Assembly: GCA_943787265.1 (NCBI GenBank)
Contig: CALSLT010000051.1
Location: 1 to 35,357, forward strand
Source of the DNA: an uncultured Planctomycetaceae bacterium
Lineage (GTDB): Bacteria; Planctomycetota; Planctomycetia; Planctomycetales; Planctomycetaceae
Length of the DNA: 35,357 bases
Direction: 5' to 3'
Shown here: one piece after another, positions 9,329 through 18,246 of the stretch
How positions within the stretch are numbered: the stretch's first letter is position 1
How the letters are laid out: every line of letters begins with the position of its first letter
Made by a program: the position numbers and the translations under genes
Notes under the pieces: generated by a model
What the model saw: only the letters and a program-made list of their open reading frames with translations
What the model was told of the DNA's origin: nothing
Databases searched by the model: none

Positions 9329-9871
9329 ATGTTGAGCGAAATCCTCACCAGCGAAAGCTTCTGGTTCTGGACGTTGGTTATCGTCCAGTCCGGGCTGATT
9401 ATCTGGTTTGTCGAAACCGCCAACCCCGTCGCCGCCGGAGTAACGCTCGCAACGCTGATCGTCGGCATCGCCTTCTTCCCGACTCAATGGACGACCGTTG
9501 GACTTGGCGACCTTCACAACATGAGCTTCCCCACCTGGCTCTCGCACAACGCATGGGTGCTGCTGGCCGGGATTGGCTGTTACCTCTTTATCGGTATCGC
9601 ATGGGCCACTTTTCGCTGGTGGCTGCTTGTCCGTCAGATGCGCGAAACATACGAACGAAACAAAGCCGCATGGCTGGCCCCCGGAAACCTTCGCAGCACC
9701 GCCACGATGTTGAGGTCACACGCCGAACATTGCCCGGAGCCTACGCTGCGTGACAAGTATCTTCTGTGGTCAGAAGCCTGCCGAATGGCAGCAGCCGAAG
9801 GCGGACACCAACTGACCCACGAACTCAAACCCGTCTGGAAGGACTACGTGACCAATGGTTCCCGGCTATGA
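9329..9871 (+). CDS. Three-helix membrane protein of unknown function
   Basis: The product is 180 residues. Three hydrophobic segments are visible (about 11-28, 33-50 and 75-95), the last running into a Trp/Arg-rich stretch (F-R-W-W-L-L-V-R). It is followed by a charged cytoplasmic-looking tail with helical content. I do not recognise a family. The stop overlaps the start of the next gene by 17 bases in a different frame, so the two are probably translated together and may act together. No strong Shine-Dalgarno sequence precedes the ATG, so the start is uncertain. The absence of a charged residue pattern typical of transporters or TolQ/ExbB proteins argues against those families. Confidence 0.65.
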   Translation: MLSEILTSESFWFWTLVIVQSGLIIWFVETANPVAAGVTLATLIVGIAFFPTQWTTVGLGDLHNMSFPTWLSHNAWVLLAGIGCYLFIGIAWATFRWWLLVRQMRETYERNKAAWLAPGNLRSTATMLRSHAEHCPEPTLRDKYLLWSEACRMAAAEGGHQLTHELKPVWKDYVTNGSRL

Positions 9872-10640
9872 CCAACGTCAGGCCCGAACCGGACTCGCAG
9901 GCCTGACGAAACCCGACCCCAAAGACCGAGCCTCACAGATTGTCGCCTGGGCCATCTGCTGGCCCTGGAATCTGGTGTGGACAATCTGCGTCTACAACCC
10001 GTTTCGATACGTCGCCGAGTTTCTGCTCAAAGAAATTCAGTCGGCACTTTTCGAAATCAGCAATGGCCAGTTCAGCTCCATCGAACAGGACCTCACGCTC
10101 GATCCGCCTCCGCCGCCGTACCCACTTCCTACACCACAGCCACGGCAATCTGAAGCAACGACGACGGTATCAGTCGAAGCCAGCAACGCGGCCGCTCAAT
10201 CAGCCCCCGAAGAGCCGGCAGCCGTTGAAAACACCGTCCCTGAAGAACAATCAGTCGCAACTTCAGCTCCAGCCCCGTCAGTTTCGATCGAAATCGCAAC
10301 TGCCGATCCGGTCGCAAGCATTCCGCAGACGAACGACGAAACCGTACAAGCCGACACGTCCGCGCCGATCAGCCTGCCTGTTGCCGCCGAAGCCTTACCG
10401 AACGAATCAATCGAAGACTTGCCCGAGGAAGTGGAAGCTGAACTGGCAGAAGGCGGATCATCCGACTCGTACACCTGGGCTCCGCCGATACCTACTGCCT
10501 TCGTTCCGCTGTCAAACCAGCCACTGAGAGCCGTGAAGTACGAAACCGGCTCTGCAGTTCCGGCAAAGCCAGACGAAGCTACGACACCGTCGAAACCGGC
10601 AAGCGATCCGTGGCTCGAGAAACACATCCCGAACCAGTAG
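9855..10640 (+). CDS. Membrane-associated protein with long acidic Pro/Ala/Glu-rich tail
   Basis: The product is 261 residues. The first about 65 residues contain an amphipathic to hydrophobic Trp-rich segment (A-W-A-I-C-W-P-W-N-L-V-W) that could insert in the membrane. Next come a proline run (residues about 87-100) and some 150 residues of disordered Pro/Ala/Ser/Glu-rich sequence ending in a short basic-acidic C-terminus. I know no family for it. It overlaps the preceding membrane protein gene by 17 bases, which suggests translational coupling and a shared role. It converges with the secreted protein gene on the other strand, leaving a 110-base spacer. The whole frame is open and codon use resembles neighbouring genes, so I consider it real, but no function can be assigned. 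Confidence 0.6.
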   Translation: MVPGYDQRQARTGLAGLTKPDPKDRASQIVAWAICWPWNLVWTICVYNPFRYVAEFLLKEIQSALFEISNGQFSSIEQDLTLDPPPPPYPLPTPQPRQSEATTTVSVEASNAAAQSAPEEPAAVENTVPEEQSVATSAPAPSVSIEIATADPVASIPQTNDETVQADTSAPISLPVAAEALPNESIEDLPEEVEAELAEGGSSDSYTWAPPIPTAFVPLSNQPLRAVKYETGSAVPAKPDEATTPSKPASDPWLEKHIPNQ

Positions 10641-10750
10641 AGCGACCGATCATACTTTCGCCACTTCATTTCACACTGTTTTGCTCGAAAGCGACCACAG
10701 CAACAGCAGCGTTTAGCGCAACTGCCTCTGTCTGGAAACCGCGAAACGGT

Positions 10751-11920
10751 CTAGCGGCTGACCAATCGCAAAGCCACAGCGGTCGGCACAACGTAGTCAT
10801 CATTCACGACGACTGAAGTCCGAGCGACGGTCGCACGACCAAATCCGGCTCGAAAAGCGATCCGCTCAACCGGGGCGCGGAACTTCAAGCTCGACTGTTC
10901 TTCCAGCTTCAGGTCCAATGCCTGAGGAGCATCAGCCCCTGGCGTCTCATCAGCTCCCGGCAACGCATCCCCGCCTTCAAGCAGCGGAGCCTTTATAGTC
11001 GTCGCTTCTTCCGCCGCCGCCTCACCCCCCTCAATAACCTTGGCCTTTTCGAAGATCTTGTTCACGTCTTCTTCAGGTCCGCGTTTCGTCTCGCCAAATC
11101 CAGCGTCCCCCGGGGCACCTTCGGCAGCGACACCAACCGCCTCTTCCACGGCAACTGCTTCAGCCGCCGCGGCTTCTTCAACAGCAACAGCCGGCGCTGC
11201 TTCAGCAGCAAGTTCGGGAGCGGGCTTCCCCGTCGTCGCCCAGTTCGGGTCAGCTTCCGCAGCCGCTCCATTTCCAACGTCGGTTCCGCCACCGGTCACA
11301 ACTTTCTCAACAGCAACCTCGGGGTGTGCTTTCGAAGGATCGGCTGGTTCATCGGCAAAAGTCTTAGGCTTGGGAGCCTCATCAGTAGCAGCCGGAGTCG
11401 GCACTGCAGCTTCGCCACGAATGACCTCGGTCTCCCATTCCGTTTTGGCGTTCTTTGCGTCTTTGGACTTCCAGGCAGTCTTCGCCGCACAGGCACTGTT
11501 TGATGAAGCGGCGGACGAACACGTTCCGCAACCACTGGTCGTATAGCCGTAGCCACTCACGATGGTCGAACACCCGCCCGCCGAGCAGTAGCTCGGACGG
11601 ACAAACATCGGACGATATCCAACGGAGTATGCAGACGTCGCACATCCTGCGGTCCCGCAACCTGTCGATCCACAGCTCGACGAAACCTGACGAGTCGATG
11701 TGACTGGCACGGCATAGCTGACCTGATAACCGGCGTACGGATATCGGTAAGCACTCGAGTAGCTGCCGTAGCCGTACCCGCCATATCCATAGTGGCCGAC
11801 CGGGCCGAAGACTGCGTCGTACAACCAGGGAATCACCCCGGCATCGGCTGTCGAAAACTGACCGGGAACCAGAGCCAGTGCCAGAACCAGGATTCCAAAC
11901 CGTCGTGCTGGTCGTCTCAT
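10751..11920 (-). CDS. Secreted Gly/Tyr- and Cys-rich protein with Ala/Glu-rich tail
   Basis: The product is 389 residues with a classical signal peptide (Arg-rich start, hydrophobic core, probable cleavage after A-D-A at about residue 27). The mature protein begins with a Gly/Tyr/Ser-rich region (about 38-70). A cysteine cluster of C-G-S/C-A-T/C-S-T types with about 11 Cys between residues 80 and 145 follows, then a long Ala/Glu/Val-rich low-complexity region and a more ordered C-terminal 50 residues. Such proteins are common in planctomycetes but have no known function; a role in the cell envelope or extracellular matrix is inference only. The gene diverges from the thioredoxin-like gene across a 276-base spacer. 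Confidence 0.7.
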   Translation of the reverse strand: MRRPARRFGILVLALALVPGQFSTADAGVIPWLYDAVFGPVGHYGYGGYGYGSYSSAYRYPYAGYQVSYAVPVTSTRQVSSSCGSTGCGTAGCATSAYSVGYRPMFVRPSYCSAGGCSTIVSGYGYTTSGCGTCSSAASSNSACAAKTAWKSKDAKNAKTEWETEVIRGEAAVPTPAATDEAPKPKTFADEPADPSKAHPEVAVEKVVTGGGTDVGNGAAAEADPNWATTGKPAPELAAEAAPAVAVEEAAAAEAVAVEEAVGVAAEGAPGDAGFGETKRGPEEDVNKIFEKAKVIEGGEAAAEEATTIKAPLLEGGDALPGADETPGADAPQALDLKLEEQSSLKFRAPVERIAFRAGFGRATVARTSVVVNDDYVVPTAVALRLVSR

Positions 11921-12196
11921 CGAATCATCTCCCGATCGTTGTCGTCTTGCCGAAAGTCACCACACGACGAGACATCCGCTCGCCGCGACGTGCAGATGTC
12001 GAAACTGGCAAACCAGCAACGCTGGGCAATATCGCCAATCTGCAGATTTGGCTGGTTGTATCGGTCGTTCATGGCGAAGTCAACGAGCGGCCGTCACGCT
12101 TGCAGTCTCGAAAGCCAGCCATCAGAAAACGCGTCACTCGCTACAAACTTCCGCGACCAATTCCGCAACGAGCGCACATCACCGAAAGACGACAAC

Positions 12197-12760
12197 ATGG
12201 ACTTCTCCACAAAATTCGAAAGCGGCCTGAGCTACTCCGACTTCCTGACCAAACACGGCAACGAAGATCAGCGACAACGCTGGGCCGCCGTTCACGAACA
12301 AGTCAACCTGACGGCCGCTCAACGAGACATCCTGTCGGGCTTTGTCCGAAAAATGAAAGTGCTCGTCGTTGCCGGAGCGTGGTGCGGAGACTGCGTCAAC
12401 CAGTGCCCGATCTTCGACCACTTCGTCGCCTCGGCAAACGGCACGGTCGACCTGCGATTCTTCGATCGAGATCAGCACTCCGACCTGGCCGACGAACTTT
12501 CAACCTGCGGCGGACAGCGAGTTCCCTCAGCACTGTTCCTCAGCGAGGACAACTTCGTCTGCGGCCGCTACGGAGACCGCACGTTGGCCAAATACCGAAA
12601 CATGGCCGAGACACAACTCGGTGCCAGCTGCCCGACCGGCATCGGCGGAGCTGATCAGTCGCTGCTCGATCAGGTCACTCAGGAATGGCTCGACGAGTTC
12701 GAGCGAATCCAACTCATGCTGCGATTGTCCGGCCGGCTGCGAAAGCTTCACAACGACTGA
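12197..12760 (+). CDS. Thioredoxin-fold protein (Thioredoxin_9-like)
   Basis: I chose ATG 12197 because upstream in-frame codons overlap the promoter and start of the divergent secreted-protein gene; the product is 187 residues. A thioredoxin-type active site W62-C63-G-D-C66 follows a short beta strand (V-L-V-V-A-G-A). Further on there is an F-F-D-R-D-Q strand and an R-V-P-S-A segment that supplies the usual cis-proline. The W-C-G-D-C signature and the D-R-D strand match the Thioredoxin_9 group of small cytoplasmic thioredoxin-like proteins, whose physiological substrates are mostly unknown. No signal peptide is visible, so it should act in the cytoplasm. It converges with the HTTM gene four bases downstream. 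A thiol-disulfide reductase role is likely from the intact CxxC. Confidence 0.85.
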   Translation: MDFSTKFESGLSYSDFLTKHGNEDQRQRWAAVHEQVNLTAAQRDILSGFVRKMKVLVVAGAWCGDCVNQCPIFDHFVASANGTVDLRFFDRDQHSDLADELSTCGGQRVPSALFLSEDNFVCGRYGDRTLAKYRNMAETQLGASCPTGIGGADQSLLDQVTQEWLDEFERIQLMLRLSGRLRKLHND

Positions 12761-12764
12761 GACT

Positions 12765-13862
12765 TCAGGAAGTCGCCCCGACTGGCTCGCGTTCGAGAGA
12801 ATCGTCCGCCTGATGCAAAGCGATTCCGACCGGTGCCGCCTTGGTTGGTGCCTTGCTGAACTGCTGGCTCGACGAGCGTTGAAGAGCCTCCGTCCAGGGA
12901 TCGACATCCTTCCGCTCGAACAACGAACGAATCACTCCCGGACTCACGAATGCGACGTTGACAACGATCATCGCCATACCAAACGTCATCATCCCGAAGC
13001 AAACAGCGATCCCCGCGTGCACCATCACGCCAAACGCCAGGACAATCGGCCGAGTCCAACGATTCCAAACCAGAGCTGCGTACGAAATCTCCCAGGCCAA
13101 TGCCGACATCGTCAACAGGCTGACGACCATCGGCCAATCAACCAGCCACGTCATATCCAGAGTCTGGTACTCAAGGTTGCCGATCGCTCCCCAGAAGGCG
13201 ACGCCGCTCCACCACGCTGCTCCCTTGAGCTTCGCCAGTCCGGCCACGAGATAAATCAAACACAGGTGGAGCTGAATCAGCCGCGTGGCGATGTTCGCCG
13301 AAACGCTCGGCCGCGAGACGACGATCTCAGAATCTCTCACCGCGTGAGAACCCGCAAACTTTTCCCGGCGTTTGAACTCTCGCCACCGATCGATCGACAG
13401 CCAGCCGTGCCCTGGATTCACGCACAGATAAAGAGTCGCGAAACCCAGCACCTGGTCGAACCCGTACAGCGCTGCTGGATTCCGATTCGCAAACGAAGCC
13501 GTCAGTAGAAACGCGACAGGAGCGGCCACTCGCGACCAAAGCCCGAACGTCAGTAGCAAAGCATTCACCAGCGCGACGCCATGCACAATCGCAATCGTCG
13601 TTGGCGAGCCATCAGCCCACCACAACGCACTGACCAGGTAACCATCCGCCTGAATTGCTGAACCCGCGTCGACGTTCAGCCAGGCATCCGCTCCGAAAAA
13701 GCTGCCCGAGTTCAACGCCCAGATCGCGTGCGAATAAACGAGCAACAGCCCGATCGAAATTCGAATCACAGCCAGCGACGCCGGATCGGCCGCGGAAAAC
13801 CAGAACCGGTTCCAACCATCGACCGTCGCGTGAAAAAGTCCACGGAAGTATCGACCAATCAT
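12765..13862 (-). CDS. HTTM-domain membrane protein
   Basis: The product is 365 residues with several hydrophobic segments spread over the first 300. It resembles the HTTM (horizontally transferred transmembrane) domain, which is related to vitamin K-dependent gamma-carboxylase. Features seen include an early L-A-V-I-R-I-S-I-G-L-L-L helix, the N-P-G-H-G-W-L-S-I-D-R-W loop, and an R-L-I-Q-L-H-L-C-L-I-Y-L helix followed by a G-L-A-K-L-K-G motif. In planctomycetes this family normally sits beside a gene of the type found just upstream, as here. The start overlaps the stop of the partner by four bases (ATGA), so they are translationally coupled. The reaction is unknown for bacterial HTTM proteins of this type; carboxylase activity should not be assumed. 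The C-terminal about 40 residues are polar and possibly cytoplasmic. Confidence 0.88.
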   Translation of the reverse strand: MIGRYFRGLFHATVDGWNRFWFSAADPASLAVIRISIGLLLVYSHAIWALNSGSFFGADAWLNVDAGSAIQADGYLVSALWWADGSPTTIAIVHGVALVNALLLTFGLWSRVAAPVAFLLTASFANRNPAALYGFDQVLGFATLYLCVNPGHGWLSIDRWREFKRREKFAGSHAVRDSEIVVSRPSVSANIATRLIQLHLCLIYLVAGLAKLKGAAWWSGVAFWGAIGNLEYQTLDMTWLVDWPMVVSLLTMSALAWEISYAALVWNRWTRPIVLAFGVMVHAGIAVCFGMMTFGMAMIVVNVAFVSPGVIRSLFERKDVDPWTEALQRSSSQQFSKAPTKAAPVGIALHQADDSLEREPVGATS

Positions 13863-14656
13863 CGAATCACCTCCCCAGCCTGCAGATCACCTGGCAAATC
13901 CAATCGACCACTCAATCGCACAGCCGCGGGTTCCCGAGCAGCCGGAACCGCATCTGAATCCGGTAAGCCGACAGCGCCAGCCGCAAGCCTCTCATTGGAA
14001 AGCCGCGTCGCCAAAGATTCAGCGTCGAGCGAAAACGTGCCGAGCAGCCGTTCGGCGTACAACTCTTCCGAATCGAGCGTCATGCCCTCCTTCACCTGCT
14101 GCGGCGAAGGAATGTAGTGCCGAGTGAGAAACAGCGTCGCAGACTCTGCATCTCGCTCGCTCATCAAGTGCCGAGCAAACGATTGACTCAGCTCATGCAA
14201 AGCCGGCTGCTGAGCGTCATTCACCGCCAACCGATTCGCAAACTCACTCAGCATGAAATGCCGGTGATAGTTCAACCGAGGCTTCTGCTCCGCCGGATTG
14301 GGAAACACGCCAACCTCAACGCGACCATCGGAAAACGTCAGCTCATACCGAATCAAATGACTCGGTCCAGGCTCCGGAGCGAAGAAGTGGTAACCGTGAT
14401 TCAAAAACGCGCCGTCAAGATACGGCCTGAAAAACGCAAACACTTTCTGAGCTGGCAACGAAGACGGCTCCATCGCCAACGGCGCAGAAGCAATCGCCAG
14501 CAGATGCAGAATCAGCAGCAAAGAAACCACGCCTCGCGCACGCCGACTCAGCAACTTCGAACAATCACCGTCGCGACGCAAACCGCCCTGCCCTGCTCCG
14601 CCAGATTTTCCAGCGACAGACTCATCCCGATCAGGTTCAAATGTGCGAGCAATCAT
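13859..14656 (-). CDS. HTTM-partner membrane-anchored protein
   Basis: Starting at ATG 14656, with a GAG about five bases upstream, the product is 265 residues; a GTG at 14662 is the alternative. One membrane segment lies at about residues 44-62. After it comes a conserved-looking globular part with Y-H-F-F-A-P-E-P-G-P-S-H and R-Y-E-L motifs and several Tyr/His/Arg clusters. I recognise this as the protein usually encoded beside HTTM genes in planctomycetes. It has no named function, though the strict pairing suggests the two form one membrane complex. The stop codon overlaps the HTTM start (ATGA at 13859-13862). The first 40 residues are polar and Arg/Gly-rich. Confidence 0.75.
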   Translation of the reverse strand: MIARTFEPDRDESVAGKSGGAGQGGLRRDGDCSKLLSRRARGVVSLLLILHLLAIASAPLAMEPSSLPAQKVFAFFRPYLDGAFLNHGYHFFAPEPGPSHLIRYELTFSDGRVEVGVFPNPAEQKPRLNYHRHFMLSEFANRLAVNDAQQPALHELSQSFARHLMSERDAESATLFLTRHYIPSPQQVKEGMTLDSEELYAERLLGTFSLDAESLATRLSNERLAAGAVGLPDSDAVPAAREPAAVRLSGRLDLPGDLQAGEVIR

Positions 14657-14892
14657 GAGCACTCAAAAAAAGGCCACGGTTTACACAAAGGGGAGTACCA
14701 CTCACCTCGACTCTTCGACAAACCGCCCCCCGCAACCCCAACCTTCCTTCACCCGCTTCCCCAACCGAAAAATCCGCATTAACCGGTACACGAAAACGTA
14801 GCTTGCCGTCCGCTGCATCACCCACGAACCTACCTAATCAGCGACTGTACACATTGCCGTGAAATCACCTTTCACCGAATCCGGAAGCAAAC

Positions 14893-15234
14893 ATGAGGCT
14901 TTTCGAAGGAACGGAATTTGACCGACCTCCCACCTGCGAGCGGTGCGGCGAACTTGAAGAAGTCTGCAAATGCCCGCCCGAGCCGGCTCCGAAAATTGAT
15001 CCTGGCAAACAAACAGTGAAACTCTCTGTCGAGAAGCGAAAGAAGGGGAAGACTGTCACCGTCGTTCGCGGGCTGCCAGCCGAAGGTAATGACCTGCCCG
15101 AACTGCTCAAACGGCTGAAATCAGCATGTGGTGCCGGGGGAACGCTCAAAGACGAAGAGCTCGAAATCCAGGGCAACAACCTGGATCGAGTCCGTGACGA
15201 GTTGAAAAAAATCGGATTCCGCACCAAAGGCTGA
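14893..15234 (+). CDS. yciH: SUI1/eIF1-like translation factor (YciH family)
   Basis: The 113-residue product has an N-terminal four-cysteine knuckle (C-E-R-C then C-K-C, about residues 16-28) that may bind zinc. A SUI1 domain follows: V-K-L-S-V-E-K-R-K-K-G-K-T-V-T-V-V-R-G-L, a central helix, an acidic G-T-L-K-D strand and the final I-Q-G-N-N motif. The family is homologous to eukaryotic eIF1 and binds near the ribosomal P site in vitro; its physiological role in bacteria is not settled. The start is supported by GGAAG eight bases upstream of the ATG. The gene precedes the nicotinamide phosphoribosyltransferase gene by about 110 bases on the same strand, but nothing in the sequence ties their functions together. 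Confidence 0.92.
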   Translation: MRLFEGTEFDRPPTCERCGELEEVCKCPPEPAPKIDPGKQTVKLSVEKRKKGKTVTVVRGLPAEGNDLPELLKRLKSACGAGGTLKDEELEIQGNNLDRVRDELKKIGFRTKG

Positions 15235-15343
15235 GCAATCGATCGAGTGAACCTCAAGCTCGGGTAACCGCTCAAGCATGGCAGGAATCCGTAGTTCCCG
15301 TTGCAACTCCCTTCATCGAAAACACGACGAAAGAGGACCGTCA

Positions 15344-16738
15344 ATGCAAGGCTTTGAAAACCTCATCCTGCTGACCGACAGCTATAAAGTCACTCACCAT
15401 CGACAGTATCCGCCGCAAACGGAATCCGTGTTTTCTTACTTCGAGTCTCGCGGCGGCGATTTTTCATCAACGGTTTTCTTCGGCCTTCAGTACTACCTCA
15501 AGAAGTACCTCGCCGGACGGGTGGTTCAGCCGGACCAGATTGACGAGGCCGAGGAACTCTTCGCTCAGCACTTTGCCGGTGACAAGACGCTGTTCAATCG
15601 AGCCGGCTGGGAACACATCGTCAATGAGCATGACGGGCGACTGCCGATCAGCATTCGAGCCGTTCCTGAAGGCTCCGCCATCCCCGTCAGCAACGTTCTG
15701 ATGACAATCGAGAACACCGACCCCGCATGCTACTGGTTGACGAATTACCTGGAGACTCTGCTGGTACAAGTCTGGTATGCCAGTACTGTGGCGACGCAAT
15801 CGCGGGAGATGAAGAAGACGATTCTCGATTCACTCGAGGAAACCGGCAGCCCCGATCTGATCGATTTCAAACTGCACGACTTTGGTTTCCGCGGCGTCTC
15901 TTCCGTTGAGACAGCCGGCGTCGGAGGAACAGCTCATCTCGTCAATTTCCGAGGAACTGACACAGTCGCAGGTCTGATCGTCGCTCGTGACTACTACGAT
16001 TGCGAGATGGCCGGTTTCTCGATTCCCGCTGCCGAACACAGCACGCAGACGTCGTGGGGAGCTGACCACGAAGTCGACGCCATGCGAAACATGCTGCATC
16101 AGTTTCCGACTGGTTTGGTCGCCGTCGTCAGCGACTCGTACGACATTTTCAATGCGTGCCGAAATCTCTGGGGCGACCAACTCAAAGCCGACGTTCTGAA
16201 CCGCGACGGCGTCCTGGTCGTCCGCCCCGACTCCGGCGATCCGCCGGAGATTGTTTGCAAAGTGCTGGAGACTCTCGGCGAGGCGTTCGGAAACGAAACC
16301 AACGACAAGGGTTTCAAAGTTCTGCATCCGAAGGTGCGAGTCATTCAGGGCGACGGGATTGATCGTGCCATGCTGTCCCGAATTCTTGAGGCAACGACGG
16401 CAGCCGGATGGTCAACCGACAACATTGCGTTCGGCTCGGGCGGAGGTCTGCTGCAGAAGCTGAACCGCGACACCTCGAAATACGCTTTCAAGTGTTCTGA
16501 CATTACGGTCAACGGCCAACATCGCGATGTCTTCAAGCAACCAGTAACGGACTCAGGAAAACGATCGAAAGCCGGACGACTCACACTGGTACGACGCGAC
16601 GGTCAGTTTGTGAGCATCCGCGAAGAAGATCGACGCAGCGACGATGACGACCAAATGGTTGAAGTCTTCCGCGACGGCGAGATTCTCAAAGAGTACACAC
16701 TGGACGACATCCGTAAGCGGGCTGCTCTATCTGATTAA
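15344..16738 (+). CDS. nadV: Nicotinamide phosphoribosyltransferase
   Basis: The enzyme makes nicotinamide mononucleotide from nicotinamide and phosphoribosyl pyrophosphate, the first step of the short NAD salvage route. ATG 15344 has AGAGGA upstream and gives 464 residues, the usual length for the NAMPT/NadV family. Hallmarks seen are the N-terminal L-L-T-D-S-Y-K-V-T-H-H segment, K-L-H-D-F-G-F-R-G, and S-I-P-A-A-E-H-S-T with His232 at the position of the catalytic phosphohistidine. Also present are V-V-S-D-S-Y-D, V-R-P-D-S-G-D-P and G-D-G-I-D near the substrate pocket. Length and the D-S-G-D-P context separate it from nicotinate phosphoribosyltransferase (PncB). It is cytoplasmic. An upstream in-frame start at 15278 would add 22 residues without a ribosome binding site. 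Confidence 0.95.
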   Translation: MQGFENLILLTDSYKVTHHRQYPPQTESVFSYFESRGGDFSSTVFFGLQYYLKKYLAGRVVQPDQIDEAEELFAQHFAGDKTLFNRAGWEHIVNEHDGRLPISIRAVPEGSAIPVSNVLMTIENTDPACYWLTNYLETLLVQVWYASTVATQSREMKKTILDSLEETGSPDLIDFKLHDFGFRGVSSVETAGVGGTAHLVNFRGTDTVAGLIVARDYYDCEMAGFSIPAAEHSTQTSWGADHEVDAMRNMLHQFPTGLVAVVSDSYDIFNACRNLWGDQLKADVLNRDGVLVVRPDSGDPPEIVCKVLETLGEAFGNETNDKGFKVLHPKVRVIQGDGIDRAMLSRILEATTAAGWSTDNIAFGSGGGLLQKLNRDTSKYAFKCSDITVNGQHRDVFKQPVTDSGKRSKAGRLTLVRRDGQFVSIREEDRRSDDDDQMVEVFRDGEILKEYTLDDIRKRAALSD

Positions 16739-16824
16739 AGTCTCAACATCTCCAAATGACGGAACGCTGCATGGTTAAGTGATCGTTCTGCTATGATTTG
16801 TCGGTCCCGTTTGCCGAGTCAGTC

Positions 16825-18246
16825 ATGTTTGAGTTTCCGGTCGAACTTCATTCTCATCAGCCTTCCCGCCGCGAGCTTTTGCAGCTTGGAAGCGGGCTGG
16901 GGCTGCTGAGTTCGTTATCGGCCGTGAAGTCTGCCTGTGCCGCGGGAGCAGCCGCACCTGGCATCGCCGCTCCCAACTCAATCCGATCGTGCATCGTCGT
17001 CTTTTATTACGGCGGACCAAGCCACTTGGACACGTACGACGTAAAACCAGACGCGCCGGATTCGGTACGCGGCGAGTTCTCCAGCATCGAGACATCGCAA
17101 CCGGGCCTGCGAATCTCCGAGCACCTCCCAAACATGGCACGCGTCATGCACAAGGTCTCGCTGGTTCGCAGCATGCATCACAAGAACCGACTACACGATT
17201 CGGCGTCGACAGAAACTCATACCGGACGCCAGGGGCCGAATGGCGACCGCGAAGAGTTCGCTGCGATGGATCAATTCTTCCCCTGCCACGGAGCGGTCCT
17301 CTCAATGCTGCGGGCAGGCGAGCAACTGGACGTTCCGCACGCGATGTTGCCCTGGCAATTTCACAACGTCGTGACGACTCCCTGTCAGGGTGGCGGATTC
17401 CTGGGCCACCGGTTCGACCCGCTGCTGGTCAGCGGCGATTCGAAGAAGCTTCAGTACCAGATGAACTCGCTGAACCGCCCGGCAGAATTAACACTCGACC
17501 GAATCTCGCAACGACGCGACTTACTTAGCGGCCTGGACCTCGCGCCGACCCTCTCGAACCTTCCGCAATCGTTTGGCGAGTTCCGCAGCAAGGCTCACGA
17601 GCTGCTCCATTCCACAAAGCTGCAGCAGGCTCTGAAGATCGAAGACGAACCAGCCGCTCTGCGTGAACGTTACGGCATGGTCGAACCGGAACGCCTGCCG
17701 GGAGACGGCGCGGCGGCGGGAGCTCCACACCGAAATCTCCGTGGTCAGAATCTTCTGCTCGCGCGGCGTCTCGTCGAATCCGGAGTCCGCTTTGTCAACA
17801 TCCACGACTTCCGACAGCAGGGACGAAACTGGGATTCGCACGGCCAGAACTTTCATCAGCACAAACGATACCTGCTGCCCCAGGCCGATCAGTCGCTGGC
17901 AGCGCTGATCGAAGATCTCGACGACCGCGGCCTGCTGGACTCAACTCTGGTTGTTGCCCTCGGAGAATTCGGCCGCACGCCAAAGATCAACACCAACGCG
18001 GGACGCGACCACTGGCCAGACTGTTACACAGTGCTGCTGGCCGGCGGCGGAATCAAAGGCGGTTCCATATTCGGCTCCAGCGACCGACTCGGTGCTTACC
18101 CCGAAACCAACCCGGTCACACCAGCCGACCTAGCGGCAACAATCTACTGGCGATTCGGCATCGACCCGCGCACCGAAATGCACGACCAAACCGGACGGCC
18201 CTACCGCATCGCCGATGGTCGACCAATCTCGGGCATTTTCGGCTGA
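16825..18246 (+). CDS. DUF1501 (sulfatase-like fold) protein with Tat signal
   Basis: The product is 473 residues from ATG 16825; the frame also stays open to a TTG at 16798. The N-terminus carries a twin-arginine signal (S-R-R-E-L-L-Q-L-G then a hydrophobic run ending near A-C-A). The mature protein shows the DUF1501 pattern: F-Y-Y-G-G-P-S-H-L-D-T-Y-D early on, an S-M-H-H-K-N motif and H-T-G-R near residue 140. L-G-E-F-G-R-T-P and G-R-D-H-W-P follow near 390-405. This family has an alkaline-phosphatase/sulfatase-like fold and is greatly expanded in planctomycetes, normally paired with a DUF1549/DUF1553 cytochrome-like gene. No such partner is next to it here. The enzymatic activity is unproven; export to the periplasm is likely. 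Confidence 0.92.
   Translation: MFEFPVELHSHQPSRRELLQLGSGLGLLSSLSAVKSACAAGAAAPGIAAPNSIRSCIVVFYYGGPSHLDTYDVKPDAPDSVRGEFSSIETSQPGLRISEHLPNMARVMHKVSLVRSMHHKNRLHDSASTETHTGRQGPNGDREEFAAMDQFFPCHGAVLSMLRAGEQLDVPHAMLPWQFHNVVTTPCQGGGFLGHRFDPLLVSGDSKKLQYQMNSLNRPAELTLDRISQRRDLLSGLDLAPTLSNLPQSFGEFRSKAHELLHSTKLQQALKIEDEPAALRERYGMVEPERLPGDGAAAGAPHRNLRGQNLLLARRLVESGVRFVNIHDFRQQGRNWDSHGQNFHQHKRYLLPQADQSLAALIEDLDDRGLLDSTLVVALGEFGRTPKINTNAGRDHWPDCYTVLLAGGGIKGGSIFGSSDRLGAYPETNPVTPADLAATIYWRFGIDPRTEMHDQTGRPYRIADGRPISGIFG

Noticed and set aside
11792..12196. Upstream extension of the thioredoxin-like gene
   Set aside because: It would run antisense through the signal peptide of the divergent secreted-protein gene; the ATG at 12197 gives the normal domain start.
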